Assembly (NCBI RefSeq): GCF_003202205.1 | Contig: NZ_PDOG01000005.1 | Coordinates: 150,178 to 214,177, forward strand | DNA from: Halomonas sp. LBP4 | GTDB lineage: Bacteria; Pseudomonadota; Gammaproteobacteria; Pseudomonadales; Halomonadaceae | Length of the DNA stretch: 64,000 nucleotides | Direction of reading: 5' to 3' | Shown: piece by piece, positions 17,691-25,399 of the stretch | How positions within the stretch are numbered: position 1 is the stretch's first letter | Layout: every line of letters starts with the position of its first letter | Position numbers and translations under genes: made by a program | Notes under the pieces: model-generated | The model's database searches: none | What the model was told of the DNA's origin: nothing | Seen by the model: the letters and a program-made list of their open reading frames with translations, nothing else

Positions 17691-18663
17691 CTCCTCGATG
17701 AGCGCGTCCGTGGTAGCCCGAGAGAACCCGTCACGCCCAGACCTCAACTTGGCATAATCCTGGAAGGACGCCTGGCCCTTGAGGCTCTTCTTGATCAGTT
17801 GGGTGACAGCCTCTGATCGCTCCCGATGCTGGGGTACCTGGGGCAACGGGATCAGATTGCAGACACGGATCGCCTGCTGCCACCCGGCATACTCCCTGCC
17901 GGCTGCGAGGTTGCCGGCTGCCCAGTCATTCAGCATCCGACAGAACGCATCCGCTCCCGCTTCGGCAGCGACCGGCTGGGACATGGGCACCACCACACGG
18001 ATCACGCCATTCGCCACGCGGAAGCCAGCGGCCTCTGCCACCTGTTCCAGTTCAGGCGGAAGATGTTCCGACGAAACATAGGCACGTGACAAGGCACCCC
18101 CGGCAGAGGCACCTAGCGTGTGAAACCCCTGGGCATTCAGCGCCCAGACGGCCTCTGCAATAGCAGCGTCGACACTGGTTTCCTCACCCGCACCCGGTAG
18201 CGGGATTCGCACACGCTTCTGGTGTCGCTGGTAGTTACCGATCCGGTAGAAGGAAATGGCCCCCTCCCGAAACTCTCTGTTCCGCTGATACAGAGACCAG
18301 AAGCGAGCCAACCAGCTCGAGTCGAAGTCACGAAGGGGAATCACGAAGGTGCCGATCGGGTCCGTCGGCGCCCCCTCACTGTCGCAGTAGTACAGATGGA
18401 TATCGACGTCGCCAGTATCCTCGTGGAGCGTCTCGAAGTAAGCCGCGTACTCAAGGCACGCTGCCCGCCCCTCGATATCACCTTGAAATAACTTGGTGGC
18501 CAAGAGCTCCATGACAGCTCTCCTCTGAATACATTACCCTCGCGTCATGCAACTTAATAGGCAGCGTTGAATGGTAACGGTATAAGATGGATGCAAGTCG
18601 GCCAAGCGTCGGGGCTCCCAGCGGTCTGGCCCCGCGACAGGAGGAATTGGGCGTAGCCGCGGT

Positions 18664-18681
18664 TGTTCCGCATGCGGAACA
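18664..18681. promoter_or_regulatory. 18-bp palindrome, copy 1
   Basis: TGTTCCGCATGCGGAACA is a perfect palindrome, in the gap between the minus-strand genes at 18512 and 18710. The same 18 bp recur at 48850-48867. Possible operator or site for a DNA-binding protein of the element. Confidence 0.5.
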
Positions 18682-18709
18682 CCTCAGCGGGCGGCGATTG
18701 CGGGCACCA

Positions 18710-19501
18710 TCAACCATTGAAGGCGAGGACCTTGGTACTGCTGATGGCGAAGCCATTGACCTTCGCCAGCTTGCGAATGGCGGCCGTGACTGTTTTGCCA
18801 GGCGTCACCACTTCCTCCAGGGCGCGGTGAAAATTATCGGACAGCCTGCACGGATGGGCCTCGATAACCCTTCGCAGACGCGTGCCCTTCACGGGATAGG
18901 TGAGACCCTGTTCTCGAATAAAGCGGTCGAGCTCGTGGCCAAGGGCGGTCGGTGCGTATCCCGACCGGGACCTGTGCTCCGTTCTGAGAAGCTCAGTTTC
19001 CGATGAAGGACCAGTATCGCTGGAATCACCCGTTCGATAGGCAGTAACGCCCTCAGGCGCCCCTTCATACAACGGGAGAAATCCCAAGCTCCTGACACGG
19101 CGGTGCTGAAGGCAAGCAAGCAAGGACTGCAGGGTCTCGTCCTGTGTGACGATCAACCAGGGGACATGTCTCAGGCGCGGGTTCTGAGCCAGCAAAGCGC
19201 CAGCATGGAAGACCAGCGCGGTGTCGGTTGTGGACTCCCCTTCAGGCGCTACCAGGCACTGGAATGATGCTTCCGGGTGCTGAAAGTGGCCCCAGCGATG
19301 CATGGAGCCAAGCTGGCCGCACACGATCACGTGGTCATCGCGCAGCCCCAGCAGGTTGAGAACTCTCGGGTTTCGGTAGCAATCGGCATTCACGATCAGC
19401 ACGCGGGCGGGAAGCCCTTCCGTGGTGCGTTGCTGTGCCATCCCGCGGGCTACGTGCGCATTGCCGGGGGAGCTGATGGAACGGGATTGAAGTTCGGTCA
19501 T
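18710..19501 (-). CDS. putative PIN/NYN-like nuclease-domain protein
   Basis: 263-aa protein. ATG at 19501 follows AGGAGGAG, a strong Shine-Dalgarno. Residues ~32-145 look like an alpha/beta domain: a strand A-R-V-L-I-V-N-A-D, then H-V-I-V-C-G, D-T-A-L-V-F-H-A-G and P-W-L-I-V-T-Q-D-E-T. The acidic residues at strand ends (N-A-D, D-T, Q-D-E) are placed as in PIN or NYN ribonuclease folds. The C-terminal ~85 residues resemble a small basic OST-HTH-like or winged-helix segment. Function is inferred only from the fold. First gene of the minus-strand operon that continues to 16004. Confidence 0.5.
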   Translation of the reverse strand: MTELQSRSISSPGNAHVARGMAQQRTTEGLPARVLIVNADCYRNPRVLNLLGLRDDHVIVCGQLGSMHRWGHFQHPEASFQCLVAPEGESTTDTALVFHAGALLAQNPRLRHVPWLIVTQDETLQSLLACLQHRRVRSLGFLPLYEGAPEGVTAYRTGDSSDTGPSSETELLRTEHRSRSGYAPTALGHELDRFIREQGLTYPVKGTRLRRVIEAHPCRLSDNFHRALEEVVTPGKTVTAAIRKLAKVNGFAISSTKVLAFNG

Positions 19502-19817
19502 GGTGACTCCTCCTGAGATGGAGCCAGATTAAGGCTACTGCTCTCCTCTTCCCCAGTCCCCAAGTGCCCTTGGAGGCCTGATTGGGACGGATCAGCGAAG
19601 CGCCCTCCAAGGCCACCTGCCAGGGCTTCGCAATTTGACGGATTGTCACAACGACGCCTATTCTTGGTCGTAGTGACTGCCAACCAGGGTGATGGCCCCG
19701 AAACGGCAACTGCTGCACGTCGACATACCTCCTTTCCTGCTGCCGGCAATGCTCCGGGCACTGCTAACCATCCATGCGCCATGGAGCGAAAATGCCGCTC
19801 GCAGAGGAGGAAAACTC
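19502..19817. other. intergenic region
   Basis: 316 bp between the PIN-like gene start (minus) and a small plus-strand ORF. It must hold the promoter of the minus-strand operon, but no clear -35/-10 pair stands out. No gene supported. Confidence 0.4.
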
Positions 19818-19904
19818 ATGTCAATAGACTTCAGGAAGTCCGCCGCTAAGGCGCTCCGCAAGCAACTGGGCGCCAGAAGGCCCTTGCCACTCCCACTGTC
19901 GTGA
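19818..19904 (+). CDS. possible 28-residue basic peptide
   Basis: ATG at 19818 preceded by GAGGAGGAAAACTC, an excellent ribosome binding site, giving a 28-residue peptide rich in K and R with a proline-rich tail. A 6-bp stem hairpin follows at 19912-19929. It may be a true small protein or a leader peptide of the next ORF. Confidence 0.4.
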   Translation: MSIDFRKSAAKALRKQLGARRPLPLPLS

Positions 19905-19911
19905 GCTGATT

Positions 19912-19929
19912 GCGGCCGCTTGGGGCCGC
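19912..19929 (+). terminator. GC-rich hairpin
   Basis: GCGGCC-GCTTGG-GGCCGC, directly after the small ORF. No T tract. It occupies the ribosome-binding position of an ATG at 19930, which argues against that start for the next gene. Confidence 0.35.
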
Positions 19930-20010
19930 ATGTCAGATGGGGCCTCATACCCAACCCGCACCCCCCTTCGGCCTTTCCAAAGTTCCGACTGGCGCGATGA
20001 CGACAACTCG

Positions 20011-20445
20011 ATGCTTCATGCCGAGGCCATCATCCTGGACCGGGAGAGGCTGTTCGATCGCTGCATCCACCTTGGGTACCCGAACTTGCTGGGCGTGATC
20101 CTCCAGCATGTTGGGAAGGCCGTGAGTCTGGCGGCCCAAGAGCTGAACCCCACCTCCCCACCCCGGGTGTTCTTCCGGCTTCAGGATTACCTCGCGGCCC
20201 GGACACAAGGCGAACACTGGCATGTGCCCGCATCCATGCTGGTCGGCACGCACCATGTCGCGGGGTTCTTCCAGCACTACCCTCACGCCAACCTGGTGGC
20301 CGAATCCGCTCCAGATATGCCGACCGGATACGCCCCTGGGAATGATGATGCGTTCCATGACTGGCACTTCCCCGCCCTGCTCCGGATCGGTGATCAGTAT
20401 TGGCCACATCTGCCCCCTGAAGCCCAGCTACGCTTCCCCGATTAG
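20011..20445 (+). CDS. uncharacterised protein
   Basis: 144-aa protein from ATG at 20011. A longer reading from ATG 19930 is disfavoured because a hairpin abuts that codon. Soluble, with several histidines and aromatic residues in the C-terminal half; no family recognised. The opposite strand is also open here, so codon content alone does not settle the strand; the neighbouring plus-strand small ORF makes plus more likely. Confidence 0.45.
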   Translation: MLHAEAIILDRERLFDRCIHLGYPNLLGVILQHVGKAVSLAAQELNPTSPPRVFFRLQDYLAARTQGEHWHVPASMLVGTHHVAGFFQHYPHANLVAESAPDMPTGYAPGNDDAFHDWHFPALLRIGDQYWPHLPPEAQLRFPD

Positions 20446-20562
20446 CGTTACCCCACTGAGGTGGTCGTCAGCGTGGTGGGGGCTCGGGGCGTGAGCTTCG
20501 GTGACTGTATCGACCCCCAGACGTTTCCCTCCCCCTGGGCACGGGGAGAAGACGAAGACGAG

Positions 20563-20715
20563 ATGGATGATGAGGAAGGGCCGGATGACATGACGCCGGC
20601 GCCAGGGGCAACCTGCGAGAATCATCCTGACCAGCCCGCGGTGATCGACGTCGAGTATGGACCCCTCTGTGAGGACTGTGCCGAACACTACCTCTCAGGG
20701 TTTATTCGCGAGTGA
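20563..20715 (+). CDS. small zinc-ribbon-like protein
   Basis: 50-aa acidic protein from ATG 20563, with alternative GTG at 20461 giving 84 aa. The C-terminal part has C-E-N-H followed 15 residues later by C-E-D-C, a likely single zinc-binding site as in small plasmid-encoded zinc-ribbon proteins. Ends before a hairpin at 20732-20754. Confidence 0.45.
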   Translation: MDDEEGPDDMTPAPGATCENHPDQPAVIDVEYGPLCEDCAEHYLSGFIRE

Positions 20716-20731
20716 CCTACCGGACCTGATT

Positions 20732-20754
20732 GCCGGGGTCATGGTGACCCCGGC
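20732..20754. terminator. bidirectional hairpin between convergent genes
   Basis: Perfect 10-bp stem GCCGGGGTCA / TGACCCCGGC with a TGG loop, between the stops of the zinc-ribbon gene (plus) and the lipoprotein gene (minus). Strong stem but no T run. Confidence 0.55.
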
Positions 20755-20766
20755 CTTGAGAGCCTA

Positions 20767-21357
20767 TCAGTGATGCTCAAGGGGAAGCTCGCACTGAGCC
20801 TGCCCCCGCCAAAGCCCCTCCACCTGAACGGCGCGGGACAATCCACTGCGGTATGCCTGTGGCGTCCCAGTCACCTCGGCGCAGGCATCCGCTCGCCACT
20901 CGAAGTCGAGTTCCGTTGGACACACTTGCATCGTCACGCCGTCGAAACCGGCGTAGGCGAGCTGAGTAAGCCGGCCATCCCTTGATGTCATGGCCACCTC
21001 CTCTGGCCATCCCACCACCACGTCCATCCATACAGGGCTGGCCTGGCGCCATTGCCCCCCTGCCCTCACCTCGCCGGTCAGCAAACACTGGATGCGACTA
21101 CCTGGCACCGCCTGAGCCTGGGCTAACACCCTGGATGCTGCCTGCCGTCGCTTTTCATCGGCTCGAGTTCGTGCTTCTTCAGTTCGCTGCAGAGCCCGTG
21201 CCTGATCTAAGGCTGCCTGCTGCTTACGAGCCTCTAGCTGCTCTTCAGCCGGCAGCGCCAGCCACTCGGCTTCATCCATACCGAGTGGGTACTTCCCTGC
21301 ACATCCTGCCATCGCTAGGGCTAGGGTGGTTGTGGCCACCATCTTGGCGATTCGCAT
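20767..21357 (-). CDS. putative lipoprotein
   Basis: 196-aa protein with a signal peptide ending in the lipobox L-A-M-A-G-C, so the mature protein is lipid-anchored at Cys19. A charged helical stretch rich in A, E, Q and R (about residues 40-85) is followed by a C-terminal domain with four cysteines that may form disulfides. No family recognised. It is divergent from the KfrA-like gene across a 100-bp gap. Confidence 0.6.
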   Translation of the reverse strand: MRIAKMVATTTLALAMAGCAGKYPLGMDEAEWLALPAEEQLEARKQQAALDQARALQRTEEARTRADEKRRQAASRVLAQAQAVPGSRIQCLLTGEVRAGGQWRQASPVWMDVVVGWPEEVAMTSRDGRLTQLAYAGFDGVTMQVCPTELDFEWRADACAEVTGTPQAYRSGLSRAVQVEGLWRGQAQCELPLEHH

Positions 21358-21460
21358 TACCCCTCCCGTCCGTCGGCCCCGAGGCTGCCGATCATCTTGA
21401 TAGCCTGAATATACTGTACTACGATATACCTAACTACGGTACACCGAGGATACTCACAGC
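21358..21460. promoter_or_regulatory. divergent promoter region of lipoprotein and KfrA-like gene
   Basis: Contains ATATACTGTACTACGATATA and a further TACGGTACACC just before the KfrA-like ATG. The repeated TAC-GTA words look like operator half-sites, consistent with KfrA proteins binding and repressing their own promoter. Confidence 0.4.
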
Positions 21461-22561
21461 ATGGCCCGCAAACTGGTCAACCGCGAGGACGTCCACGCGA
21501 TCGCAGATGCTCTTCTGGCTGAAGGGGTAACACCCAGCTCGACGCGCATCTATCAGCGCCTTGGGCATGGCTCCCTTTCCACCATCACTCGGTACCTCCG
21601 CACCTGGGAGTTCCAGCGGTCGTCAGATGAGCGACTAGACGCCGCATCCAATAGCGTGCCCTCGAGCATCTACAGCGCCTCATCTCGCCTTGCGACCAAG
21701 CTCTGGGAGACCGCAAAGGAGGAAGCCGATAACGCTCTAGCCGAGCAGCGACGCGTACTCGACGAACGGGAGGCGAGCTGGCGCCAGGAAGTAGAGTCGG
21801 CACAAGCTATCGCTGACCAGGCCAATGAAGCTCGGGCCACGGCAGAGCAAGAGGCTCTGGAAGCCCGGCGGGAGCTGGAGAAGATTCGGCAGGATTTCGG
21901 AGAGCTCATGGAAGGCTACGATAGCCTTGCCGCGGAGAGAGGCCGGTTGAGGGACAAGACTGAAGCTCAGGGTGAGAAGATCGCCAAGCTTCGGAACACC
22001 CTCACCGAAAGCGAAAAACAGAGCCAGGAACGCCTTTGGCAGAATAATCAGCAGGCCAAAGAGCTCAAAGCATTGACCGCCCGATCAGAGCAGCTCGATC
22101 GCCAGCTGCGTGACGCCCTGAGTAATCTGGCGAAAGTGAGCCAGCACCGCGATGATCTGCAACAACATGCGGACGATCTCAGTCATCGTCTGATGGTGAG
22201 CCAGGACCGCTGCGACCAACTGGAGAAAGATGTCCGGGAGACCAAACTGAGCCTTGCGGAAGCCCGGCAATCCGCTCGTACCGCGGAAGAGTCCGCATCG
22301 TCAAACGCAGTGGCCCTTCAGGACGCTCAGCGGGCCGTGTCTCGCTTGGAAGCCACACTTGCGCTCCGTGACGAAGCTTTGCAGGAGTGTAGAGCAGAGA
22401 AGGAAGAACAGGCTGTTCGTCTCCGGGACACTGAACATTCCGCGTCGGAGCTCAACGGCCGCTTGCTGGCGCAACAGGACCAGGTGCGTCAGCTCTATCG
22501 CGAACTCGGCAATTGCCAGCGCCAGCTGGGCCTTCAGGATGGGGGCGAGGGAATCGACTAA
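21461..22561 (+). CDS. kfrA: KfrA-like DNA-binding coiled-coil protein
   Basis: 366-aa protein. Residues 1-60 match the KfrA N-terminal helix-turn-helix domain (N-R-E-D-V-H-A-I-A-D-A-L, then G-H-G-S-L-S-T-I-T-R-Y-L). Residues ~85-355 form a continuous coiled coil rich in E, A, R, L and Q. KfrA proteins on broad-host-range plasmids bind their own promoter and help stable maintenance, probably by organising plasmid DNA. Its presence supports a plasmid or plasmid-like element. The gene lies between backbone-like small genes and the left edge of the second defence island. Confidence 0.75.
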   Translation: MARKLVNREDVHAIADALLAEGVTPSSTRIYQRLGHGSLSTITRYLRTWEFQRSSDERLDAASNSVPSSIYSASSRLATKLWETAKEEADNALAEQRRVLDEREASWRQEVESAQAIADQANEARATAEQEALEARRELEKIRQDFGELMEGYDSLAAERGRLRDKTEAQGEKIAKLRNTLTESEKQSQERLWQNNQQAKELKALTARSEQLDRQLRDALSNLAKVSQHRDDLQQHADDLSHRLMVSQDRCDQLEKDVRETKLSLAEARQSARTAEESASSNAVALQDAQRAVSRLEATLALRDEALQECRAEKEEQAVRLRDTEHSASELNGRLLAQQDQVRQLYRELGNCQRQLGLQDGGEGID

Positions 22562-22661
22562 CTCCTCGCTTCCCTCCGGGTCTCCCATGGAAGGCGTCGT
22601 CCTGCTCCCTTCAGGTGGAAGGATGGCTGCAAACGAAAACGCACTGCCCAGGGAGCCCCGC

Positions 22662-22742
22662 ATGGATGCCATTGCCACGCCCATTGCCGATTCCGCTGCT
22701 GTCACTGACTTCATTGCCAGGTGGAAGGGCGTCCCGGCTTCT
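22662..22742 (+). pseudogene. 5' end of a truncated gene, possibly DNA methyltransferase
   Basis: ATG at 22662 follows CAGGGAG. The first ~27 residues include A-V-T-D-F-I-A-R-W, which resembles the start of large class I DNA methyltransferases of restriction systems. The frame then ends in sequence belonging to an IS1380-family fragment, so the gene is broken. The assignment rests on a short stretch and is tentative. Confidence 0.3.
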
Positions 22743-23106
22743 GGCGTGCCTGGGCCGCGACGACAACATCGATATCCTGCATGAGGGCCTGCTCCGACTG
22801 GCGATTTGGCGACTGACCTCGCTGAATGGCGGCGAACGTCCCAAGCACCTGACCCTGGATATCGACGGCCTGCCGATCCAGGTACACGGCCACCAGGGCG
22901 GCTCGGCCTACCTCGGCCATGTCGGCGCGCGGAGCTACTCGCCGCTGATCGCGTCGCTGGCTGAGACCGGCGATATGCTGGGCGGCCTGCTGCGCGAGGG
23001 TAACGCCGGTCCGGCCGAGAACGCCAATACCTGGATTCCGCACCTGGTGCGGCGGGTCAACGAGGCCCTTGGGGCCAAGGTTCGGGTCCGTATCGATGCC
23101 GGTTAG
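22743..23106 (+). mobile_element. IS1380-family transposase fragment
   Basis: About 115 residues in frame to a stop at 23104-23106, including L-T-L-D-I-D-G-L-P-I-Q-V-H-G-H-Q, G-S-A-Y-L-G-H, and V-R-I-D-A-G, the characteristic central region of IS1380-family transposases with the first catalytic Asp. Both ends of the transposase (normally over 400 aa) are missing. It joins two truncated genes, marking a rearranged island boundary. Confidence 0.75.
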
Positions 23107-23310
23107 TACGTCAGCCAGCAGCAGTCGATCCTCGTCGCTCGCTTCGTCGCAGAGCACCTGGGCGCGCTGTACCAGCAGCGCCAATCGGTCTCCCTGAATG
23201 AACTCTTGCACCTGGCGCGCCGCCCTCACGCTGGTCAACTTGTCATCAAGTTCACGCAGGCTAGCGGCTTCCTCCAGAACCCTCTGGTGAATACTTGCCG
23301 TCTGATTCAA
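23107..23310 (-). pseudogene. last operon gene, truncated by IS debris
   Basis: TTG at 23310 overlaps the stop of the UvrD-fusion gene by 4 bp (TTGA). About 68 residues of a helical, charged protein follow before the frame runs into the IS1380 fragment. No family recognised. The overlap shows the defence operon once continued further, so at least one component has been lost or shortened. Confidence 0.5.
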
Positions 23311-25397
23311 GAATCACCCTCGCTCTCAGGTTGCTCTTTGGCAGGCCGGTTGATGACCAGAAGCTGCTGCCTGGCACGAGTTGCTGCCACATAGTTTTCA
23401 AGGCGGTCCAAAAGGCTATCGCGACTGCCGGCATCGAGAATCGCCACGGCCTTGAACTCCAGGCCCTTGATGCGCTTCTTGGTTCCGAAGCGAACCCCAC
23501 TCTCCTCCTGGCCAGGGTCGGCCTGGCGCGCCTTCAGCTCCACCGTAGCAAAGCCGTTCGACTGAAGGGCACTGATCACACGAGAGTTGATCGGGGTCAG
23601 GCAGATCTCGTGGGTCTTGAGCTGACCACTTTCGGTAAGCCCCATCACCCACGACACCACGGCGCTAGCCACCTCATCGTCATCGCTGCAGGTCACAAGC
23701 TGCGGCTCGGGGCCATGGAAGATGGAGCGATCCCCCTGGGTGATGGCCTGTTCGCCGTCCAGGTCGTCGACCTCCACACCCTCCAGGGCAGCGTGGGCCC
23801 AGTCACGGATCTCCTCGCTGGTGCGATAGTTGATCTTCAGACGACGCGAGCGACCACGCACCTCGATGCCGGCACGGCCAAGCGGCACGGCCACCGGGTT
23901 GTAGATGCGCTGGTGGCCATCGCCCACCACGCAAAGCGGGTTATCCAACTCCTGAGCGATGGGGCTGATGCTGGCGACCAGGCGAAGGGCCTCCAGGCTG
24001 AAGTCCTGGATCTCGTCGACTAGCACGTGGCGGTAGCTTGGAAATTCACCGCACTCCACCACCTCTCGGGCCTTGTGAATCAGGCCGTCGAAGGTCAGCA
24101 GATTGCGGCCGGAGAACTGACGGCGCACCTCGATGAAAACCTTCCAGAGCGCCTTGCGCTGCTTGCGCCGAAGCGGCTTGCGGCCAGAGCGCACCACGGT
24201 GAGGTACTCCTCCTCGGTGGTAATGCCCATGGGGTCGATGATCTGCTCGAACTCGTCGCGGACAAACTCTGGCGTGAATTCCAGCTCGGACGCGGCCGGC
24301 ATTGCCATGACCTTCTGCCAGACGGCTTGCAGGTCTTCCTTTTCGGCGATCTTCCCCTGCCACTGGGCGCGCGCACAGATCGTCCTGGCAAGCTGATGCA
24401 GGTTGGTCACCTCGATGCGATCGATGACGCTCGGCGCCAGCTTCTCCATCAACCCCTTGATGGTGACCGAGAGGTTGGTGGTGAAGGTGGTGAGCAGCAC
24501 CTTCTCGTCACCGCTGCAACGTTGCGCCAGCCAGGCTGCGCGATGCATCAGGGCCACGGTCTTGCCGGTACCGGCTGCCCCGAAGACCTTCATTGGCCCG
24601 CGGGTGTGCCACTCCACCAGCTTGCGCTGGTAGGGGTGCAGAAATACCCGCCACTCCTCGATATCCTCGCTGAGAATCTCGCGCAGGTGCTCTTCGCCCT
24701 GTACCAGCACCAGATCCATGTTGGTGATCTCGGCCAGGTGGCTGAAGTCACCGGGTCCAGTCGGCTTCTCTATCTCGTCGAGCGCTCCCAGCATCTCGTT
24801 GATGGCCTCATCCAGGGGCATGCCCGAGGCCACCCCGAAAAGTACCTGGGCCGCCTCAGGGGGCAGGTAGTCGGCCAGGCGCTCGAAATCATCGTCACTG
24901 CGCACTGCCCGAACCGCCGGGATCAGCGCCTCAGGCACACCGGCCTGGAAAAGCTCGTCGTCGGTCAGCTCCTGCAGGACATAATCCGGAAGTGCCGTAG
25001 AGGGTTCGGCAGTGGCGGCCTCAGCCCCTTCCGGCTCCGCCGCCTGGAGGGAGCGCTGAGCCTCCTCCACATCGAACACCTGCAAGGTGCCCAGCGCCAG
25101 GTGGGCCTCGAAGCGCTTGTTCAAGCACCACTGGTAGGCCTCGTCATGGTGATCGATATGCATCAGCAGGAAGGTATCGCCCTTCTCGGGGGCAATCACG
25201 ATGGCGCGATACTCCAGACCCACACGGGCGCTGCGCACCTTGCTGTCCTTGGCCGCATTGATCGGCTCCAGGTGGATGCTGGCCTGGGTGCTGTCCTCCT
25301 CGAATTTCTGGGTCAGCTCCACCACTTTCTTCTGTACCTTGGCCGGCAACTTGCCGAAGTTCTTCAGCACGTCCCGGTGCAGCATCATCTTCGCCAT
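23307..25397 (-). CDS. RelE-like domain fused to UvrD-type helicase
   Basis: 696-aa protein from ATG 25397, which has a strong Shine-Dalgarno (CAGGAGAG) and lies 2 bp after the previous stop. Residues ~5-95 (K-M-M-L-H-R-D-V-L-K-N-F, ...Y-R-A-I-V-I-A, ...D-H-H-D-E-A-Y) look like a RelE/ParE-superfamily fold. From about residue 255 it is a superfamily 1 UvrD/Rep helicase: Walker A GAAGTGKT (~270-277), Walker B L-V-D-E-I-Q-D-F (~455), motif IV-VI region with R-K-L-K-I-N-Y-R-T and a C-terminal V-A-A-T-R-A-R-Q motif. Such RelE-UvrD fusions exist in databases but their role is unclear. Here it is the seventh gene of the defence operon. Confidence 0.8.
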   Translation of the reverse strand: MAKMMLHRDVLKNFGKLPAKVQKKVVELTQKFEEDSTQASIHLEPINAAKDSKVRSARVGLEYRAIVIAPEKGDTFLLMHIDHHDEAYQWCLNKRFEAHLALGTLQVFDVEEAQRSLQAAEPEGAEAATAEPSTALPDYVLQELTDDELFQAGVPEALIPAVRAVRSDDDFERLADYLPPEAAQVLFGVASGMPLDEAINEMLGALDEIEKPTGPGDFSHLAEITNMDLVLVQGEEHLREILSEDIEEWRVFLHPYQRKLVEWHTRGPMKVFGAAGTGKTVALMHRAAWLAQRCSGDEKVLLTTFTTNLSVTIKGLMEKLAPSVIDRIEVTNLHQLARTICARAQWQGKIAEKEDLQAVWQKVMAMPAASELEFTPEFVRDEFEQIIDPMGITTEEEYLTVVRSGRKPLRRKQRKALWKVFIEVRRQFSGRNLLTFDGLIHKAREVVECGEFPSYRHVLVDEIQDFSLEALRLVASISPIAQELDNPLCVVGDGHQRIYNPVAVPLGRAGIEVRGRSRRLKINYRTSEEIRDWAHAALEGVEVDDLDGEQAITQGDRSIFHGPEPQLVTCSDDDEVASAVVSWVMGLTESGQLKTHEICLTPINSRVISALQSNGFATVELKARQADPGQEESGVRFGTKKRIKGLEFKAVAILDAGSRDSLLDRLENYVAATRARQQLLVINRPAKEQPESEGDS

Positions 25398-25399
25398 GG

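Larger units (their letters stand above)
16576..18512 (-). pseudogene. uncharacterised gene interrupted by IS5-family element
   Basis: The 5' part (18512 down to 17687) and the 3' part (16776 down to 16576) belong to one gene. Removing the IS (16777-17686) and one CTAG copy joins E-E-L directly to G-M-R-S-V in frame, giving a protein of about 340 aa. The ATG at 18512 follows AGAGGAGAG, nearly the same leader as parM. The present-day ORF continues 34 residues into the IS in antisense and ends there, so the C-terminal 66 residues are replaced. The protein is soluble and of unknown family. Its operon partners are the genes at 16592 and 16251. Confidence 0.7.
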
